64,000 bases of DNA. Source: Aurantiacibacter rhizosphaerae. Lineage in GTDB: Bacteria > Pseudomonadota > Alphaproteobacteria > Sphingomonadales > Sphingomonadaceae. How positions within the stretch are numbered: position 1 is the first letter of the stretch; each line of letters opens with the position of its first letter. Positions 43,041-52,021 of this stretch are shown here, one piece after another. The stretch is taken from assembly GCF_009807005.1 (NCBI RefSeq), contig NZ_WUBR01000003.1:1-64000 (forward strand), in the 5' to 3' direction. The position numbers were made by a program, and so were the translations under genes. The notes beneath the pieces were generated by a model, which saw only the letters and a program-made list of their open reading frames with translations, did no database searches and was not told the origin of the DNA.

Positions 43041-44351
43041 ATGGCTGAGAATTTGCGAATCGCATTGGCGGGGCTGGGTACGGTGGGTGCAGGCGTGCTG
43101 CGCCTGCTGGCTGAAAACTCGGAAGTGATTGCGAACCGCGCCGGGCGGGCCATAGAAGTGGTGGCGGTTTCCGCGCGTGACCGGGCCAAGGATCGCGGTG
43201 TGGACCTGTCTCCCTATGCCTGGGAGGACGACATGACGGTGCTGGCCGCCCGTGACGATATCGATGTGGTGGTGGAACTGGTCGGCGGTTCTGACGGGCC
43301 TGCCCTGACGCTGGCGCGAAAATCGCTGGCCAGCGGCAAGGGCCTGGTCACGGCGAACAAGGCGATGGTGGCCCATCACGGGCTGGAACTGGCAAAACTG
43401 GCAGAAGGCAATGGCGCGCCCTTGCGGTATGAGGCGGCGGTGGCTGGCGGCATCCCTGTGATAAAGGGGCTGGCAGAAGGCGCAGCTGCGAACCGGATCG
43501 AACGGATTTACGGCATCCTCAACGGCACCTGCAATTACATCCTCTCCGAAATGGAGACGACGGGACGCGATTTCTCCGATGTTCTCGCCGATGCGCAGGC
43601 GCTGGGCTATGCAGAGGCGGACCCAACCTTCGATATCGAAGGGGTGGATGCAGCGCACAAGCTCTCCATTCTGGCCAGCATTGCCTATGGTACGGAGCTT
43701 GATTTCGCGGCGGTGGACACATCCGGCATCAGCCGCATTCGCGCCGCCGATATCTCTCAGGCGCGCGATCTTGGCTATGTCATCCGCCTGATCGGCCTTT
43801 CCGATTGCACCGACAAGGACGGCACGCGTCACCTGTTCCAGCGCGTTGCGCCATATCTGGTGCCCGTAAAACATCCGCTGGCCGCGGTGGACGGCCCCAC
43901 CAATGCCGTGGTGGCAGAGGGCAATCACGTGGGTCGCCTGCTGTTCCAGGGTGCGGGCGCGGGCGATGGCCCCACCGCCAGCGCCGTGGTGGCTGACCTT
44001 GTCGATATCGCCCGTGGCAGCAGCATGGCGCCGTTCTCGCAGCCGGTGGATACGCTGCAATCCAGCACGCCCGCCGATCCGGGTGACCGCCGCAACCGCG
44101 CCTATGTGCGTTTCACTGTGGCAGATCGGCCCGGCGTGCTGGCAGAGATTACCGCCGCCATGCGCGATGCAGGCGTCTCCATCGAGAGCATGATCCAGCA
44201 CGGCCAGCCGGATGATAGCGGCGATGAACCCGTGCTGGTTGCCATCGTCACCCACGAAGGACCGGAAAGCGGCGTGGCCAAGGCCCTCGAGCTGCTGGAA
44301 GGTTCGGCAAGCCTGGTGGAAGAACCGCTGGTGATGCGCCTGATCGGCTAG
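43041..44351 (+). CDS. hom: Homoserine dehydrogenase
   Basis: A 436-aa NAD(P)-dependent homoserine dehydrogenase, reducing aspartate semialdehyde to homoserine on the way to threonine, methionine and isoleucine. Nucleotide-binding GLGTVGAGVLRLL (11-23), VTANKAMVAHHG, the catalytic-domain ILNGTCNYILSEM and EADPTFDIEGVDAAHKL are present; a C-terminal ACT domain (about 353-430; VADRPGVLAEITAAMRDAGVSIESM) allows threonine feedback. Good GGCAGGAA ribosome-binding site. glpX follows after a minus-strand gene; hom-glpX proximity is common in alphaproteobacteria. Confidence 0.97.
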   Translation: MAENLRIALAGLGTVGAGVLRLLAENSEVIANRAGRAIEVVAVSARDRAKDRGVDLSPYAWEDDMTVLAARDDIDVVVELVGGSDGPALTLARKSLASGKGLVTANKAMVAHHGLELAKLAEGNGAPLRYEAAVAGGIPVIKGLAEGAAANRIERIYGILNGTCNYILSEMETTGRDFSDVLADAQALGYAEADPTFDIEGVDAAHKLSILASIAYGTELDFAAVDTSGISRIRAADISQARDLGYVIRLIGLSDCTDKDGTRHLFQRVAPYLVPVKHPLAAVDGPTNAVVAEGNHVGRLLFQGAGAGDGPTASAVVADLVDIARGSSMAPFSQPVDTLQSSTPADPGDRRNRAYVRFTVADRPGVLAEITAAMRDAGVSIESMIQHGQPDDSGDEPVLVAIVTHEGPESGVAKALELLEGSASLVEEPLVMRLIG

Positions 44352-44413
44352 TCACCGGCCGGGGTGGCACGAGGGAGCGCCACCACTGCTATCTCGCTGC
44401 TGCTGCTCGCCGC

Positions 44414-44911
44414 CTAATCATCGCCAGAGATATCTATCGGCACCCGCTTCCCCGTCAGTTCGGCGGCAGGCGCGTCTGCCTCTATCGCGCTCACCGCCGC
44501 GGCTTCCTCCTCGCTTAGGGGTTCGGGAAACGCGGTCGTATCCACCAGCGGTGGATAGGGCGGGACGGAGCCGACGCGAATGCAACTGGGCGGGCCGAGG
44601 CCGAGGACCCAGCATGGCGGATCGGTTAGGCCGGGAACATGCCGCCGGTCCGATTGCACGGGCCGTGGCAGGGGTGAAAGATAGCGTTCGGTCTCGGGCA
44701 GTTCGCGGCACACCACGATTGCGCCGTCTTCACGGATATCTTCCTCGCAACGCTTGGGCTCCACCAGCGGAACCGGCGCATCGTCGTCAAATGCACCGCC
44801 GCTTTCATTGGCAATATCGGTGGGGCCGTACACCTCTTGCGTGAATGCCGGTGATGCAGGAACACCCATTATAAGTAGCGGTGCGAAAATTACGGCTGAT
44901 AGCCTCGACAT
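44414..44911 (-). CDS. Small exported hypothetical protein
   Basis: A 165-aa protein with a signal peptide (cleavage near PAFTQ, about 23). The mature part is Pro- and acidic-rich with four Cys (EPKRCEED, IVVCRELPE, DPPCWVLG, PPSCIRVG), consistent with two disulfides. The CEED...IVVC pattern occurs in many short sphingomonad periplasmic proteins of unknown role. It lies on the opposite strand between hom and glpX, diverging from glpX by 70 nt. Confidence 0.65.
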   Translation of the reverse strand: MSRLSAVIFAPLLIMGVPASPAFTQEVYGPTDIANESGGAFDDDAPVPLVEPKRCEEDIREDGAIVVCRELPETERYLSPLPRPVQSDRRHVPGLTDPPCWVLGLGPPSCIRVGSVPPYPPLVDTTAFPEPLSEEEAAAVSAIEADAPAAELTGKRVPIDISGDD

Positions 44912-44981
44912 TCACACCCCCTCGACCTAAGCGGCATTGCTTTAAGTCCCGGCCAGTTTCCGATGGGAGCCTGAATTACTT

Positions 44982-45971
44982 ATGAACTCCGATAATTCCG
45001 CCAAGAGCGTTCTCGATCGCGTACTCGTCATGGAAATGGTGCGCGTTACGGAGGCTGCTGCCGTTGCCGCCTCCACACTGGTTGGGCGCGGCGATGAAAA
45101 AGCCGCCGATGCCGCCGCCGTGGAAGCGATGCGCCAGACATTCGATACGCTTGATATCGATGGCACCGTGGTAATCGGGGAAGGCGAACGTGACGAAGCG
45201 CCCATGCTCTATATCGGTGAAAAGGTCGGCGGTGCGCCGGGCAAGGGCCCCAAGATCGATATCGCGCTGGACCCGCTGGAAGGCACCACCATCACCGCCA
45301 AGGCCGGGCCCAATGCGCTGGCCGTGCTGGCCGCTGCCGAAGAGGGCTGCCTGCTGAACGCGCCTGACGTTTACATGGACAAGATCGCGGTTGGCCCCGG
45401 CTATCCCGAAGACGTGATCAGCCTGGACAACAGCGTTACGCAGAACGTGGAAGCCGTTGCCGCCGCCAAGGGTGTGAAGCCGTCTGAAATCATCGTGTGC
45501 GTGCTGGATCGCCCGCGCCATGCAGAACTGATCGCGGAACTGCGCAGCATCGGCTGCGGCGTGGTGCTGATCGGCGATGGCGATGTGGCCGGCGTGATCG
45601 CCACCACCGATCAGGACACCACGATCGACATCTATATGGGTTCAGGCGGCGCGCCCGAAGGCGTGCTGGCCGCGGCCGCGCTTCGCTGCGTGGGCGGGCA
45701 GTTCAATGGCCGCCTATTGTTCCGCAATGATGATGAGCGCAAGCGTGCCGCCAAGTGGGGCATCGAGGACCTGGATCGCATCTACAAGCTGCACGATCTT
45801 GCCAAAGGCGACGTTATCTTTGCTGCCACGGGCGTAACCGACGGCTCGCTGCTGGACGGCGTGAAGAAGATCAAACGCCCCAATGGCGAACGCATCATGA
45901 CCACTGAAAGCGTGGTGATGCGCGCTTCGTCCGGCACGGTGCGCTGGGTTAAGGGTGAGCACCGGATCTAG
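44982..45971 (+). CDS. glpX: Class II fructose-1,6-bisphosphatase
   Basis: GlpX (329 aa) removes the 1-phosphate of fructose 1,6-bisphosphate in gluconeogenesis (some relatives also act on sedoheptulose bisphosphate). VIGEGERDEAPML and ALDPLEGTTITAK are the metal/substrate motifs of the Li-sensitive phosphatase fold; YMGSGGAPEGVLAAAALRCVGG is class-II specific. Length and start are typical. A membrane protein gene follows 42 nt later. Confidence 0.96.
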   Translation: MNSDNSAKSVLDRVLVMEMVRVTEAAAVAASTLVGRGDEKAADAAAVEAMRQTFDTLDIDGTVVIGEGERDEAPMLYIGEKVGGAPGKGPKIDIALDPLEGTTITAKAGPNALAVLAAAEEGCLLNAPDVYMDKIAVGPGYPEDVISLDNSVTQNVEAVAAAKGVKPSEIIVCVLDRPRHAELIAELRSIGCGVVLIGDGDVAGVIATTDQDTTIDIYMGSGGAPEGVLAAAALRCVGGQFNGRLLFRNDDERKRAAKWGIEDLDRIYKLHDLAKGDVIFAATGVTDGSLLDGVKKIKRPNGERIMTTESVVMRASSGTVRWVKGEHRI

Positions 45972-46013
45972 GGTTCACCCGGACCCCCGAATCCAGTTGA
46001 GCAAGGCCGGTCG

Positions 46014-46577
46014 ATGGCGAAAATCAAGGTCATGAAATTCGGCGGTAGCGCCCTTGGCCTTTCGGCTGTCGGCATCGTCGTGCTTCTGGCGATTATCGCC
46101 GTGCCCGTGCTGCTGCTGTTCGGCGCTGCCAAGTTCAGCGTCTGGACGCTTGGCTGGATGCCCGATCTGATCGGGATTGCGGCGCTGGTGTCTCTGGCAC
46201 TCGTCCCGCTGGCCATCATCCCGGCGATGCGCGGGGTGGCCAGCAGCCTGCTAGGCTTCGCATCGCTGCTTTTCGGCGTCAGCCTGTGGCTCTATTCGCT
46301 GGCGTCGACCTATATCGAATGGGGCATGCTGGGCGTTATCCTTGGCGTGCTGCTGGCAGGCATCGGCGTGGTGTTTACAGGCGTGCTGGCCGCGCTGTTC
46401 TCTGCCAGCTGGGGCGTGCTGGGCAATATCGCCGCCCTGTTGGCCCTGACCATCGCAACACGCTTTGCCGCCAGCTTCCTGCGCGCATCGGCATTGCGCG
46501 AAACCTTGCGCAAACGCGTGCAGGAGAACCCTTCCGAAGCCATCATAGATCAGCCTGATCCCGGCGATCATCGCTGA
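46014..46577 (+). CDS. Hypothetical polytopic membrane protein
   Basis: A 187-aa protein with about four strongly hydrophobic stretches (about 13-38, 48-66, 76-98, 103-145 possibly two helices) and a short polar C-terminal tail ending in IDQPDPGDHR. I do not recognise a family. Coding is supported by steady third-position GC and its place 42 nt after glpX on the same strand. Confidence 0.65.
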   Translation: MAKIKVMKFGGSALGLSAVGIVVLLAIIAVPVLLLFGAAKFSVWTLGWMPDLIGIAALVSLALVPLAIIPAMRGVASSLLGFASLLFGVSLWLYSLASTYIEWGMLGVILGVLLAGIGVVFTGVLAALFSASWGVLGNIAALLALTIATRFAASFLRASALRETLRKRVQENPSEAIIDQPDPGDHR

Positions 46578-46699
46578 GGCGATTACGTGGGGTTTGCGCC
46601 CCGCCAAAAGCGGCCTGTCGGCTAACGACCCGACAAAGGACCTTGCAATGGGACTGTCCCCTGCTTTCGCCTCACTTTGCGAGCCGGCCAGTCGCAGTA

Positions 46700-47491
46700 T
46701 TATCCCGATGCCGAGGTGCTCATTGCATGCAGAATCACGCGAATGGTCTCCTCTGGCTGATCCCACATGGGAAAGTGTCCGCTACGTTCGAACCAGTGCA
46801 GCGTCGCTTCGGGAAATGCTTTGATCGCGCGATCCGCCTGCTGCGGTAGACACAGCCGATCCTTGCGTCCCCAGCCGATGACAACGGGCTCAGCTGTTTT
46901 CGCAGGTCCCTCTTGCATTGCGCCGTCGGCGAGGTCCTTCACGAGCGAGTTGACGGTCCGCGTATTAGCCAATGACCTGAGTTCACGCGCGACGAAGGCC
47001 GGGTCGAGTTTCCAAGGCCTTGCAGAAAGCTGGGCCATCAGCGCGGTCCGGCCTGCGACATTTCCGGTAATGGCAGAAAGCGCCGGTCGCAGCGCGCGAA
47101 CCAGGGCAACCGATGGCGTTATGGTCGCTTTGAAGAAGTTACGCTCCCACCCCTGCCAGAAGCCGCCCGGATCCAACGCGACAACCGCGCCCGCTCGGCC
47201 GCGCCGCGCCATCTCGAGCACCAGGCGAGCGCCCAACGAACTGCCAACCATATCAATATCTGTGAGATTCTTCGCGCCGAGCCAGTCGTCCAGACTCCGC
47301 GCGAGACCGTCGAACGTTCCGCTGTCGGCCTCTTCGGGTGTCTGCCCATGGCCGGGTAGGTCTATGGCGATCACATCCCTGACTTGAGAAAGCGCAGGCG
47401 AGATCGTGTCCCACGAGCCGGAAGTAGCCCCTAGTCCGTGGACAAGGAGAAGGGGTTTTCCGCGCCCTGCGCGGGTAATGTGCATGGTCAT
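46700..47491 (-). CDS. Alpha/beta-fold hydrolase
   Basis: A 263-aa hydrolase. The oxyanion region LLVHGLGATSGSW (15-27), nucleophile Ser85 in GSSLGAR, an acid in GWGRKDRLCLP and His in RSGHFPMWDQPE give a full catalytic triad. Substrate unknown. Codon use differs from the neighbours, with more TTC/CTC/TCG mixtures and fewer CTG, and it sits alone on the minus strand between glpX-linked genes and prs, so it may be a recent arrival. Confidence 0.8.
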   Translation of the reverse strand: MTMHITRAGRGKPLLLVHGLGATSGSWDTISPALSQVRDVIAIDLPGHGQTPEEADSGTFDGLARSLDDWLGAKNLTDIDMVGSSLGARLVLEMARRGRAGAVVALDPGGFWQGWERNFFKATITPSVALVRALRPALSAITGNVAGRTALMAQLSARPWKLDPAFVARELRSLANTRTVNSLVKDLADGAMQEGPAKTAEPVVIGWGRKDRLCLPQQADRAIKAFPEATLHWFERSGHFPMWDQPEETIRVILHAMSTSASG

Positions 47492-47656
47492 GTAATGGTA
47501 ACGTCTCGCACCGACTTATGGCCCCGTAGATGTCGTCATCGCCCGAGGTGAGACCAAGAACGGACAGTCCGGTATCGGCCCAGTTGGGGTCGCTCAATCT
47601 CGTATCTTCGACGTCCGCTAACCACCCCAATCCCAGTCATTCGGCAATGTCCGCTT
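47492..47656. other. Gene-free stretch upstream of the hydrolase
   Basis: No frame with coding character is visible. On the minus strand a stretch reading GLTSGDDDIYGA looks protein-like but is short and stops before the hydrolase start. This should hold the hydrolase promoter; together with repeat copy C it fills the 379 nt before prs. Confidence 0.4.
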
Positions 47657-47806
47657 TTGCCCTCAATGCCAATTGGAGGCACAAGCTCGGTCGGCACCTC
47701 GCCGACCGCAAGGACGAACGCCCGATCGCAGCGGGCGCGTAGCGTAGCGGAGCGCGTCTAGCGAGGAAGCAGCCGCGGAGGCGGCTGCGCAAAACAACGG
47801 GCCTCC
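47657..47806 (+). repeat. Dispersed structured repeat, copy C (short variant)
   Basis: A roughly 150-bp variant of copies A and B. It opens with TTTTGCCCTCAATGCC, keeps the AGCTCGG block, a first hairpin GGTCGGC/GCCGACC (47689-47707, loop ACCTC), CGCAGCGGGCGC and the TCTAGCGAGGA linker, and ends with an 8-bp hairpin (47769-47776 with 47781-47788) whose loop is GGAG, followed by GCAAAAC. The final stem sequence differs completely from A and B although pairing is kept. It ends about 65 nt before prs. Confidence 0.8.
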
Positions 47807-47870
47807 ACATTGCAATTCCATGACTCTCGGCTAGGGCGAAGCCTCCAGCACCACACAGGGATTCGCATCC

Positions 47871-48806
47871 ATGAAAATCATGTCCGGCAATTCGAATTTG
47901 CCCCTCGCCCGTGCCATTGCCGGCTATCTTGAAGTTCCCCTCACCGATGCCAGCGTTCGCCGCTTTGCCGATGAAGAGGTGTTCATCGAGATTCACGAGA
48001 ACGTGCGTGGGGAGGACGTGTTCATCGTTCAGTCCACCAGCTTCCCGGCGAATGACAATCTGATGGAACTGCTGATCGGCATCGATGCGCTGCGCCGCGC
48101 GTCTGCCAAGCGGATCACCGCTGTGGTGCCCTATTTCGGCTATGCCCGGCAGGATCGCAAACCCGGCCCGCGCACGCCGATCTCGGCCAAGCTGGTGGCA
48201 AACCTGATTACAGAGGCAGGCGCGGATCGCGTGCTGGCGGTGGATCTGCACGCAGGCCAGATCCAGGGCTTCTTCGATATCCCGACCGACAATCTCTATG
48301 CCGCGCCCACCATGGCTGCCGATATCCAGGCACGTTATGGCGAGAAGGACCTGATGGTCGTCTCCCCCGATGTGGGCGGCGTGGTGCGCGCCCGCGCCCT
48401 GGCAAAGCGGCTGGACAACGCCCCGCTCGCCATCGTGGACAAGCGCCGCGATCGCCCCGGCGAAAGCGAAGTGATGAACATCATCGGTGATGTGAAGGGC
48501 CGCTGCTGCATCCTAATTGACGATATCGTCGATTCGGGCGGCACGCTGTGCAATGCTGCGCAGGCGCTGCTGGATCAGGGCGCGAAAAGCGTGACGGCCT
48601 ATATCACGCACGGCGTGCTGTCGGGCGGTGCGGTGGCGCGGGTGAACAAGTCCGCGCTGAAGGAGCTGGTAATTTCCGATTCCATCCAGCCGACCGATGC
48701 GGCCAAGGATTCAGACCGCATCCGCATCCTGCCCATCGCCCCGCTGCTGGGCGAGGCGATTCGCCGCATTGCGGATGAAAGCAGCGTCTCCAGCCTGTTC
48801 GATTGA
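47871..48806 (+). CDS. prs: Ribose-phosphate pyrophosphokinase
   Basis: PRPP synthetase (311 aa) makes PRPP from ribose 5-phosphate and ATP for nucleotide, histidine and tryptophan synthesis. [54 protein letters not shown] and the PRPP loop [18 protein letters not shown] are all present. It is the first gene of a unit with the cupin lipoprotein and hisN, the latter a use of PRPP-derived histidine synthesis. Confidence 0.97.
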   Translation: MKIMSGNSNLPLARAIAGYLEVPLTDASVRRFADEEVFIEIHENVRGEDVFIVQSTSFPANDNLMELLIGIDALRRASAKRITAVVPYFGYARQDRKPGPRTPISAKLVANLITEAGADRVLAVDLHAGQIQGFFDIPTDNLYAAPTMAADIQARYGEKDLMVVSPDVGGVVRARALAKRLDNAPLAIVDKRRDRPGESEVMNIIGDVKGRCCILIDDIVDSGGTLCNAAQALLDQGAKSVTAYITHGVLSGGAVARVNKSALKELVISDSIQPTDAAKDSDRIRILPIAPLLGEAIRRIADESSVSSLFD

Positions 48807-49219
48807 TGCGCGCTGCGGCTGCCCTGCTTGCCATAACATTGGCGGGCTGCACGGCGGCCGCACCTGCGCCGGTCAGCTGGCAGCCACCGCTGGGGCCAAA
48901 TCCGGTTTTTAATGCCGCACCCGGTGCAGCGCCCGATCATCGCCTGCTGGTGACAGACCTGAACCTGCCGCCCGATGCCGTTGGCGCTGCGCATTTCCAT
49001 CCGTGGGAGGAATATCTCTACGTGATCGAAGGCAGCGCCCTGCTCGACATGGAGGGATCGCCGCCGCGGACCCTGACCGCCGGAGAAAGCTTCGTCATCC
49101 CCGCAAGGCAGGTGCACACGCCGCGCGCAGGCGGCGATGGGGTGCGCGCCATCGTGATCCGCCTGCATGACGAAGGCGATCCGGAACGACTGCCCGCAGA
49201 TGGGGTTGAAGCCGAATGA
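48806..49219 (+). CDS. Cupin-domain lipoprotein
   Basis: A 137-aa exported cupin: lipobox LAGC (Cys15), then a single conserved beta-barrel with AAHFHPWEEYLYVIEGSALLDMEG (cupin motif 1, His/His/Glu) and FVIPARQVHTPRAGG (motif 2 His). Metal binding is likely; activity unknown. The ATG shares one base with the prs stop (TGATG), and the 3' end overlaps hisN by 4 nt, so it is translated with both neighbours. Confidence 0.82.
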   Translation: MRAAAALLAITLAGCTAAAPAPVSWQPPLGPNPVFNAAPGAAPDHRLLVTDLNLPPDAVGAAHFHPWEEYLYVIEGSALLDMEGSPPRTLTAGESFVIPARQVHTPRAGGDGVRAIVIRLHDEGDPERLPADGVEAE

Positions 49220-49995
49220 AACTTGATGCCGAAATCGCCCTTGCTCACCGCCTTGCCGATGTTGCGCGCGAGGAAATCCGCCCGCTGTTCCGCTCCGGCG
49301 TGGAGAGCGAGGCGAAGGACGATGCCTCCCCCGTCACGATAGCGGATCGCAATGCCGAAGAGGCGATGCGCAAGCTGATCGAGGCGGAGTTTTCGGGCGA
49401 CGGCATTCACGGCGAGGAATTCGGCGTGAAGGAAGGCGTTTCCGGGCGGCAATGGGTGCTGGATCCGATCGATGGCACCACCGCCTTTCTGGCCGGACGC
49501 CCCATTTTCGGCACGCTGATCGCGCTGCTGGTGGATGGCTTCCCCGTGCTGGGCATGATCGATCAGCCGATTGCCTCGGAACGCTGGCTGGGTGTTGCCG
49601 GAGAGCCGACGACCTTCAACGGCAGCCGGGTGGAAACGCGCCGTTGCCGCGAACTCTCCGCCGCCAGCCTTGCCACCACCGGCCCGCATTATTTCACGCA
49701 AGGCCAGGGCGATGTGTTCATGGCGCTGGCCGCGAAGACCGATCACAAGCGCATGGTGATGGGCGGCGATTGCTACAATTACGCCTGCCTCGCGTCGGGC
49801 CAGATCGACGTGGTGTGCGAAGCGGGGCTGAAGTTGCATGATTACGCGGCTCTGGTGCCGGTCGTCGAAGGCGCAGGCGGCATGATGTGCGACTGGGCGG
49901 GCGAACCGCTGCACGCAGGCTCCGACGGCACCGTGCTGGCGCTGGGCGATCCGGCGCGGCTGGAAGATGTGCTGGAGGCCATGGGCGGACAGTAG
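49216..49995 (+). CDS. hisN: Inositol monophosphatase family protein, probable histidinol-phosphatase
   Basis: A 259-aa member of the same superfamily as the gene at 2592. HGEEFG, WVLDPIDGTTAFLAGRPIFGTLIAL and GLKLHDYAALVPVVEGAGG are close to the HisN-type histidinol-phosphatases (the TTAFLAGRPIFGTLIAL block is typical), which complete L-histidinol formation. Substrate is inferred, not proven. It overlaps the cupin gene by ATGA in the prs unit. Confidence 0.85.
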   Translation: MKLDAEIALAHRLADVAREEIRPLFRSGVESEAKDDASPVTIADRNAEEAMRKLIEAEFSGDGIHGEEFGVKEGVSGRQWVLDPIDGTTAFLAGRPIFGTLIALLVDGFPVLGMIDQPIASERWLGVAGEPTTFNGSRVETRRCRELSAASLATTGPHYFTQGQGDVFMALAAKTDHKRMVMGGDCYNYACLASGQIDVVCEAGLKLHDYAALVPVVEGAGGMMCDWAGEPLHAGSDGTVLALGDPARLEDVLEAMGGQ

Positions 49996-50101
49996 GGGGC
50001 GGACAATAGGGGGCGGCCAGAAGGCTCCCGCACGCGCCGACCAAAAAGTAAGCAAATCATGCGATTGCATAGCCCGTTCGACTTTTGAGCGAGGGGTATT
50101 T

Positions 50102-50842
50102 ATGCGCATTGGCGGGATGATCTGGGTTTTGCTGGCGGCGCTGTCTTTGGGCGGCTGCGGGGTTGCGCAGGATGAACCGCATGACAGCGGCCCACCGGAT
50201 TACCGCTATCGCCTGACAGTGGAAGTCGACACACCCGAAGGTGTGCGCAGCGGCTCCAGCGTGATCGAGGTCACGCAAAGGCTGGGCCGGTCTGGCGCCA
50301 GCCCCGCCCACCAGGCTGTATATCGCCGCCTACAGGGTAAGGCGGTTGCTGTAGACCTTCCTGATAACCGTGTGCTGTTCGCCTTGCTGCGCTCCGACGA
50401 TAATATCGAATGGGCGAGCTATGTGATGCAGGATATTGCACCGGACATCGAGTGGGAAAGCTGGTCGGAGCGGCTGGACAATATGCTGCTACTTGAAGGG
50501 CCGCAGGATTTGCCGCGATATTGGCCGCGCGCTGGAAAGCCGGGGACGAGATCGGCGCTGCCGATGCTGGTGACCTTTGGCGAACTGGACGATCCGACCA
50601 GCGTGGAGCGGGTCGACCCGGATGACTTCGCAGCCAGCTTTGGCGAAGGCGTGAGCCTGAAGCGCATCAGGGTGCAGATGACCGATGATCCGGTGACGAC
50701 CGGTATCGAGGAGCGGTTGGGGTGGTTGCCGAACTACTATGACAAGATGCTTGATGGGCAACGGCTAAATTCGGTTCATGCGGAGCATCGATTAGCCAAC
50801 GATCTGTCCCAAGGTGCTTTTAGCAAGGGGATATTACAATGA
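50102..50842 (+). CDS. Hypothetical lipoprotein
   Basis: A 246-aa predicted lipoprotein (lipobox LGGC, Cys19). The mature part begins with strands YRYRLTVEVDTPEGVRSGSSVIEV and continues with FALLRSDDNIEWASYVM and FAASFGEGVSLKRIRVQMTDDPVTTGIEERLGWLPNY. I recognise the pattern as a conserved proteobacterial family without a function. A GAGGGG site precedes the ATG. Upstream codons to 49967 overlap hisN and are unsupported. Confidence 0.7.
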   Translation: MRIGGMIWVLLAALSLGGCGVAQDEPHDSGPPDYRYRLTVEVDTPEGVRSGSSVIEVTQRLGRSGASPAHQAVYRRLQGKAVAVDLPDNRVLFALLRSDDNIEWASYVMQDIAPDIEWESWSERLDNMLLLEGPQDLPRYWPRAGKPGTRSALPMLVTFGELDDPTSVERVDPDDFAASFGEGVSLKRIRVQMTDDPVTTGIEERLGWLPNYYDKMLDGQRLNSVHAEHRLANDLSQGAFSKGILQ

Positions 50843-51247
50843 ACCGCGAAGCTCTTTTTTCCTCTTCTGGCTCTCGACTCGTATGATCGCGGCTTTGGCT
50901 ACAGCTTGCTTTTAAATTGAGGGCTCGGAGAGAAATCAGCTTGAAACTGCACGAAAGCTCGGCACAGATGTCGAAGACCCTTCGCAAGTTCGCGTTCCTG
51001 CCCACTGGGCCGTTTCCTACGGCCAACCACAAGGGCAGGATCGCGAATCGCTCTTTCACATCGTCGACGCCCACGAACATCTGGGCCGCATTATCAGCGC
51101 CTCACCCCCGCATGTAGTTCATCAACTAACTTGCATTCCTGCGCAGAATCGCTAATTGCGCGGCCTTCACCGACACGTAATCATCTGCCGGTCTGGCCGT
51201 AAGGGCTGCCAGGGCTGGTTAGGACGTGTCTCTGCAAGGAGATGAAA
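50843..51247. other. Gene-free region before rpmI
   Basis: About 405 nt without a supported gene. Short frames exist on both strands (plus 50917-51117, minus 50820-51080) but neither has a ribosome-binding site, codon bias or recognisable similarity. A GGCCGT/ACGGCC hairpin occurs near 51008-51024. The last 100 nt should be the promoter and leader of rpmI-rplT; infC, the usual upstream partner, is absent. Confidence 0.45.
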
Positions 51248-51451
51248 ATGCCCAAGCTGAAGACCAAGAGCGGCGTTAAAAAACGCTTCAAGCTCACTGC
51301 CACCGGCAAGGTCAAGCATGGTGTCGCTGGTAAGCGTCACCGCCTGATCAGCCACAATGCGAAGTATATCCGCCAGCAGCGCGGCACCAAAGTCTTGTCG
51401 AAGGCCGATTGGTCCGCCGTCAAGAAATGGGCGCCCTACGGCCTTAGTTAA
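51248..51451 (+). CDS. rpmI: 50S ribosomal protein L35
   Basis: L35 (67 aa): [23 protein letters not shown] at the start, [16 protein letters not shown] in the middle. A component of the large ribosomal subunit. AAGGAGATGAAA precedes the ATG; a second in-frame ATG two codons upstream is unlikely because mature L35 proteins start MPK. It is 23 nt upstream of rplT. Confidence 0.97.
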   Translation: MPKLKTKSGVKKRFKLTATGKVKHGVAGKRHRLISHNAKYIRQQRGTKVLSKADWSAVKKWAPYGLS

Positions 51452-51474
51452 GCCGCAGCTTAGGAGATAAAGAT

Positions 51475-51834
51475 ATGCCTCGCATTAAACGCGGCGTGAC
51501 CACACGCCAGAAGCACAAGCGCTTACTCGATCAGGCCAAGGGCTATCGCGGTCGTCGCAAGAATACGATCCGCGTGGCTCGTCAGGCCGTCGAAAAGGCC
51601 GGCCAGTACGCCTATCGCGACCGCAAGGTTAAGAAGCGCAACTTCCGCGCCCTGTGGATCCAGCGTATCAACGCTGCGGTTCGCGCCGAAGGCCTCACCT
51701 ATTCGCAGTTCATGCATGGTGTGAAGCTTGCCGGGATCGAGCTGGACCGGAAGGTCATGGCCGATCTGGCGATGAACGAAGGCGATGCCTTCGGCCTCAT
51801 CATCAAGCAGGCGAAGGACGCACTTCCCGCTTAA
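51475..51834 (+). CDS. rplT: 50S ribosomal protein L20
   Basis: L20 (119 aa), an RNA-binding protein needed early in large-subunit assembly: [28 protein letters not shown], and [40 protein letters not shown] lies before the start. Followed within 30 nt by a strong terminator, so pheST is not read from this transcript. Confidence 0.98.
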   Translation: MPRIKRGVTTRQKHKRLLDQAKGYRGRRKNTIRVARQAVEKAGQYAYRDRKVKKRNFRALWIQRINAAVRAEGLTYSQFMHGVKLAGIELDRKVMADLAMNEGDAFGLIIKQAKDALPA

Positions 51835-51860
51835 GAACAACATCGGTTTTGCCGATAGCA

Positions 51861-51900
51861 AAAGGGCGCGGTTGGTTTGGTCCAGCCGCGCCCTTTTCTT
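51861..51900 (+). terminator. Rho-independent terminator after rplT
   Basis: GGGCGCGG (51864-51871) pairs with CCGCGCCC (51886-51893), extended inward by GTTGG/CCAGC-type pairs to about 15 bp with a small loop, flanked by AAA and TTTTCTTT. A textbook terminator. A small ATCGG/CCGAT hairpin lies just before it (51842-51856). Confidence 0.93.
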
Positions 51901-52021
51901 TGCCAATTTCAGCCTTGAATATCAGGACTGGTTCGGAGAACATTCAGAGTGCCGTTCGTAATTTGATTGCTTAAAGGTCAAAACTTTGCCTTTTATCGGG
52001 ATTGCAGGTTGGATCGCAATC

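Noticed and set aside
50917-51117. A 66-codon plus-strand frame before rpmI
   Set aside because: No ribosome-binding site, no codon bias and no recognisable family; left as part of a gene-free region.
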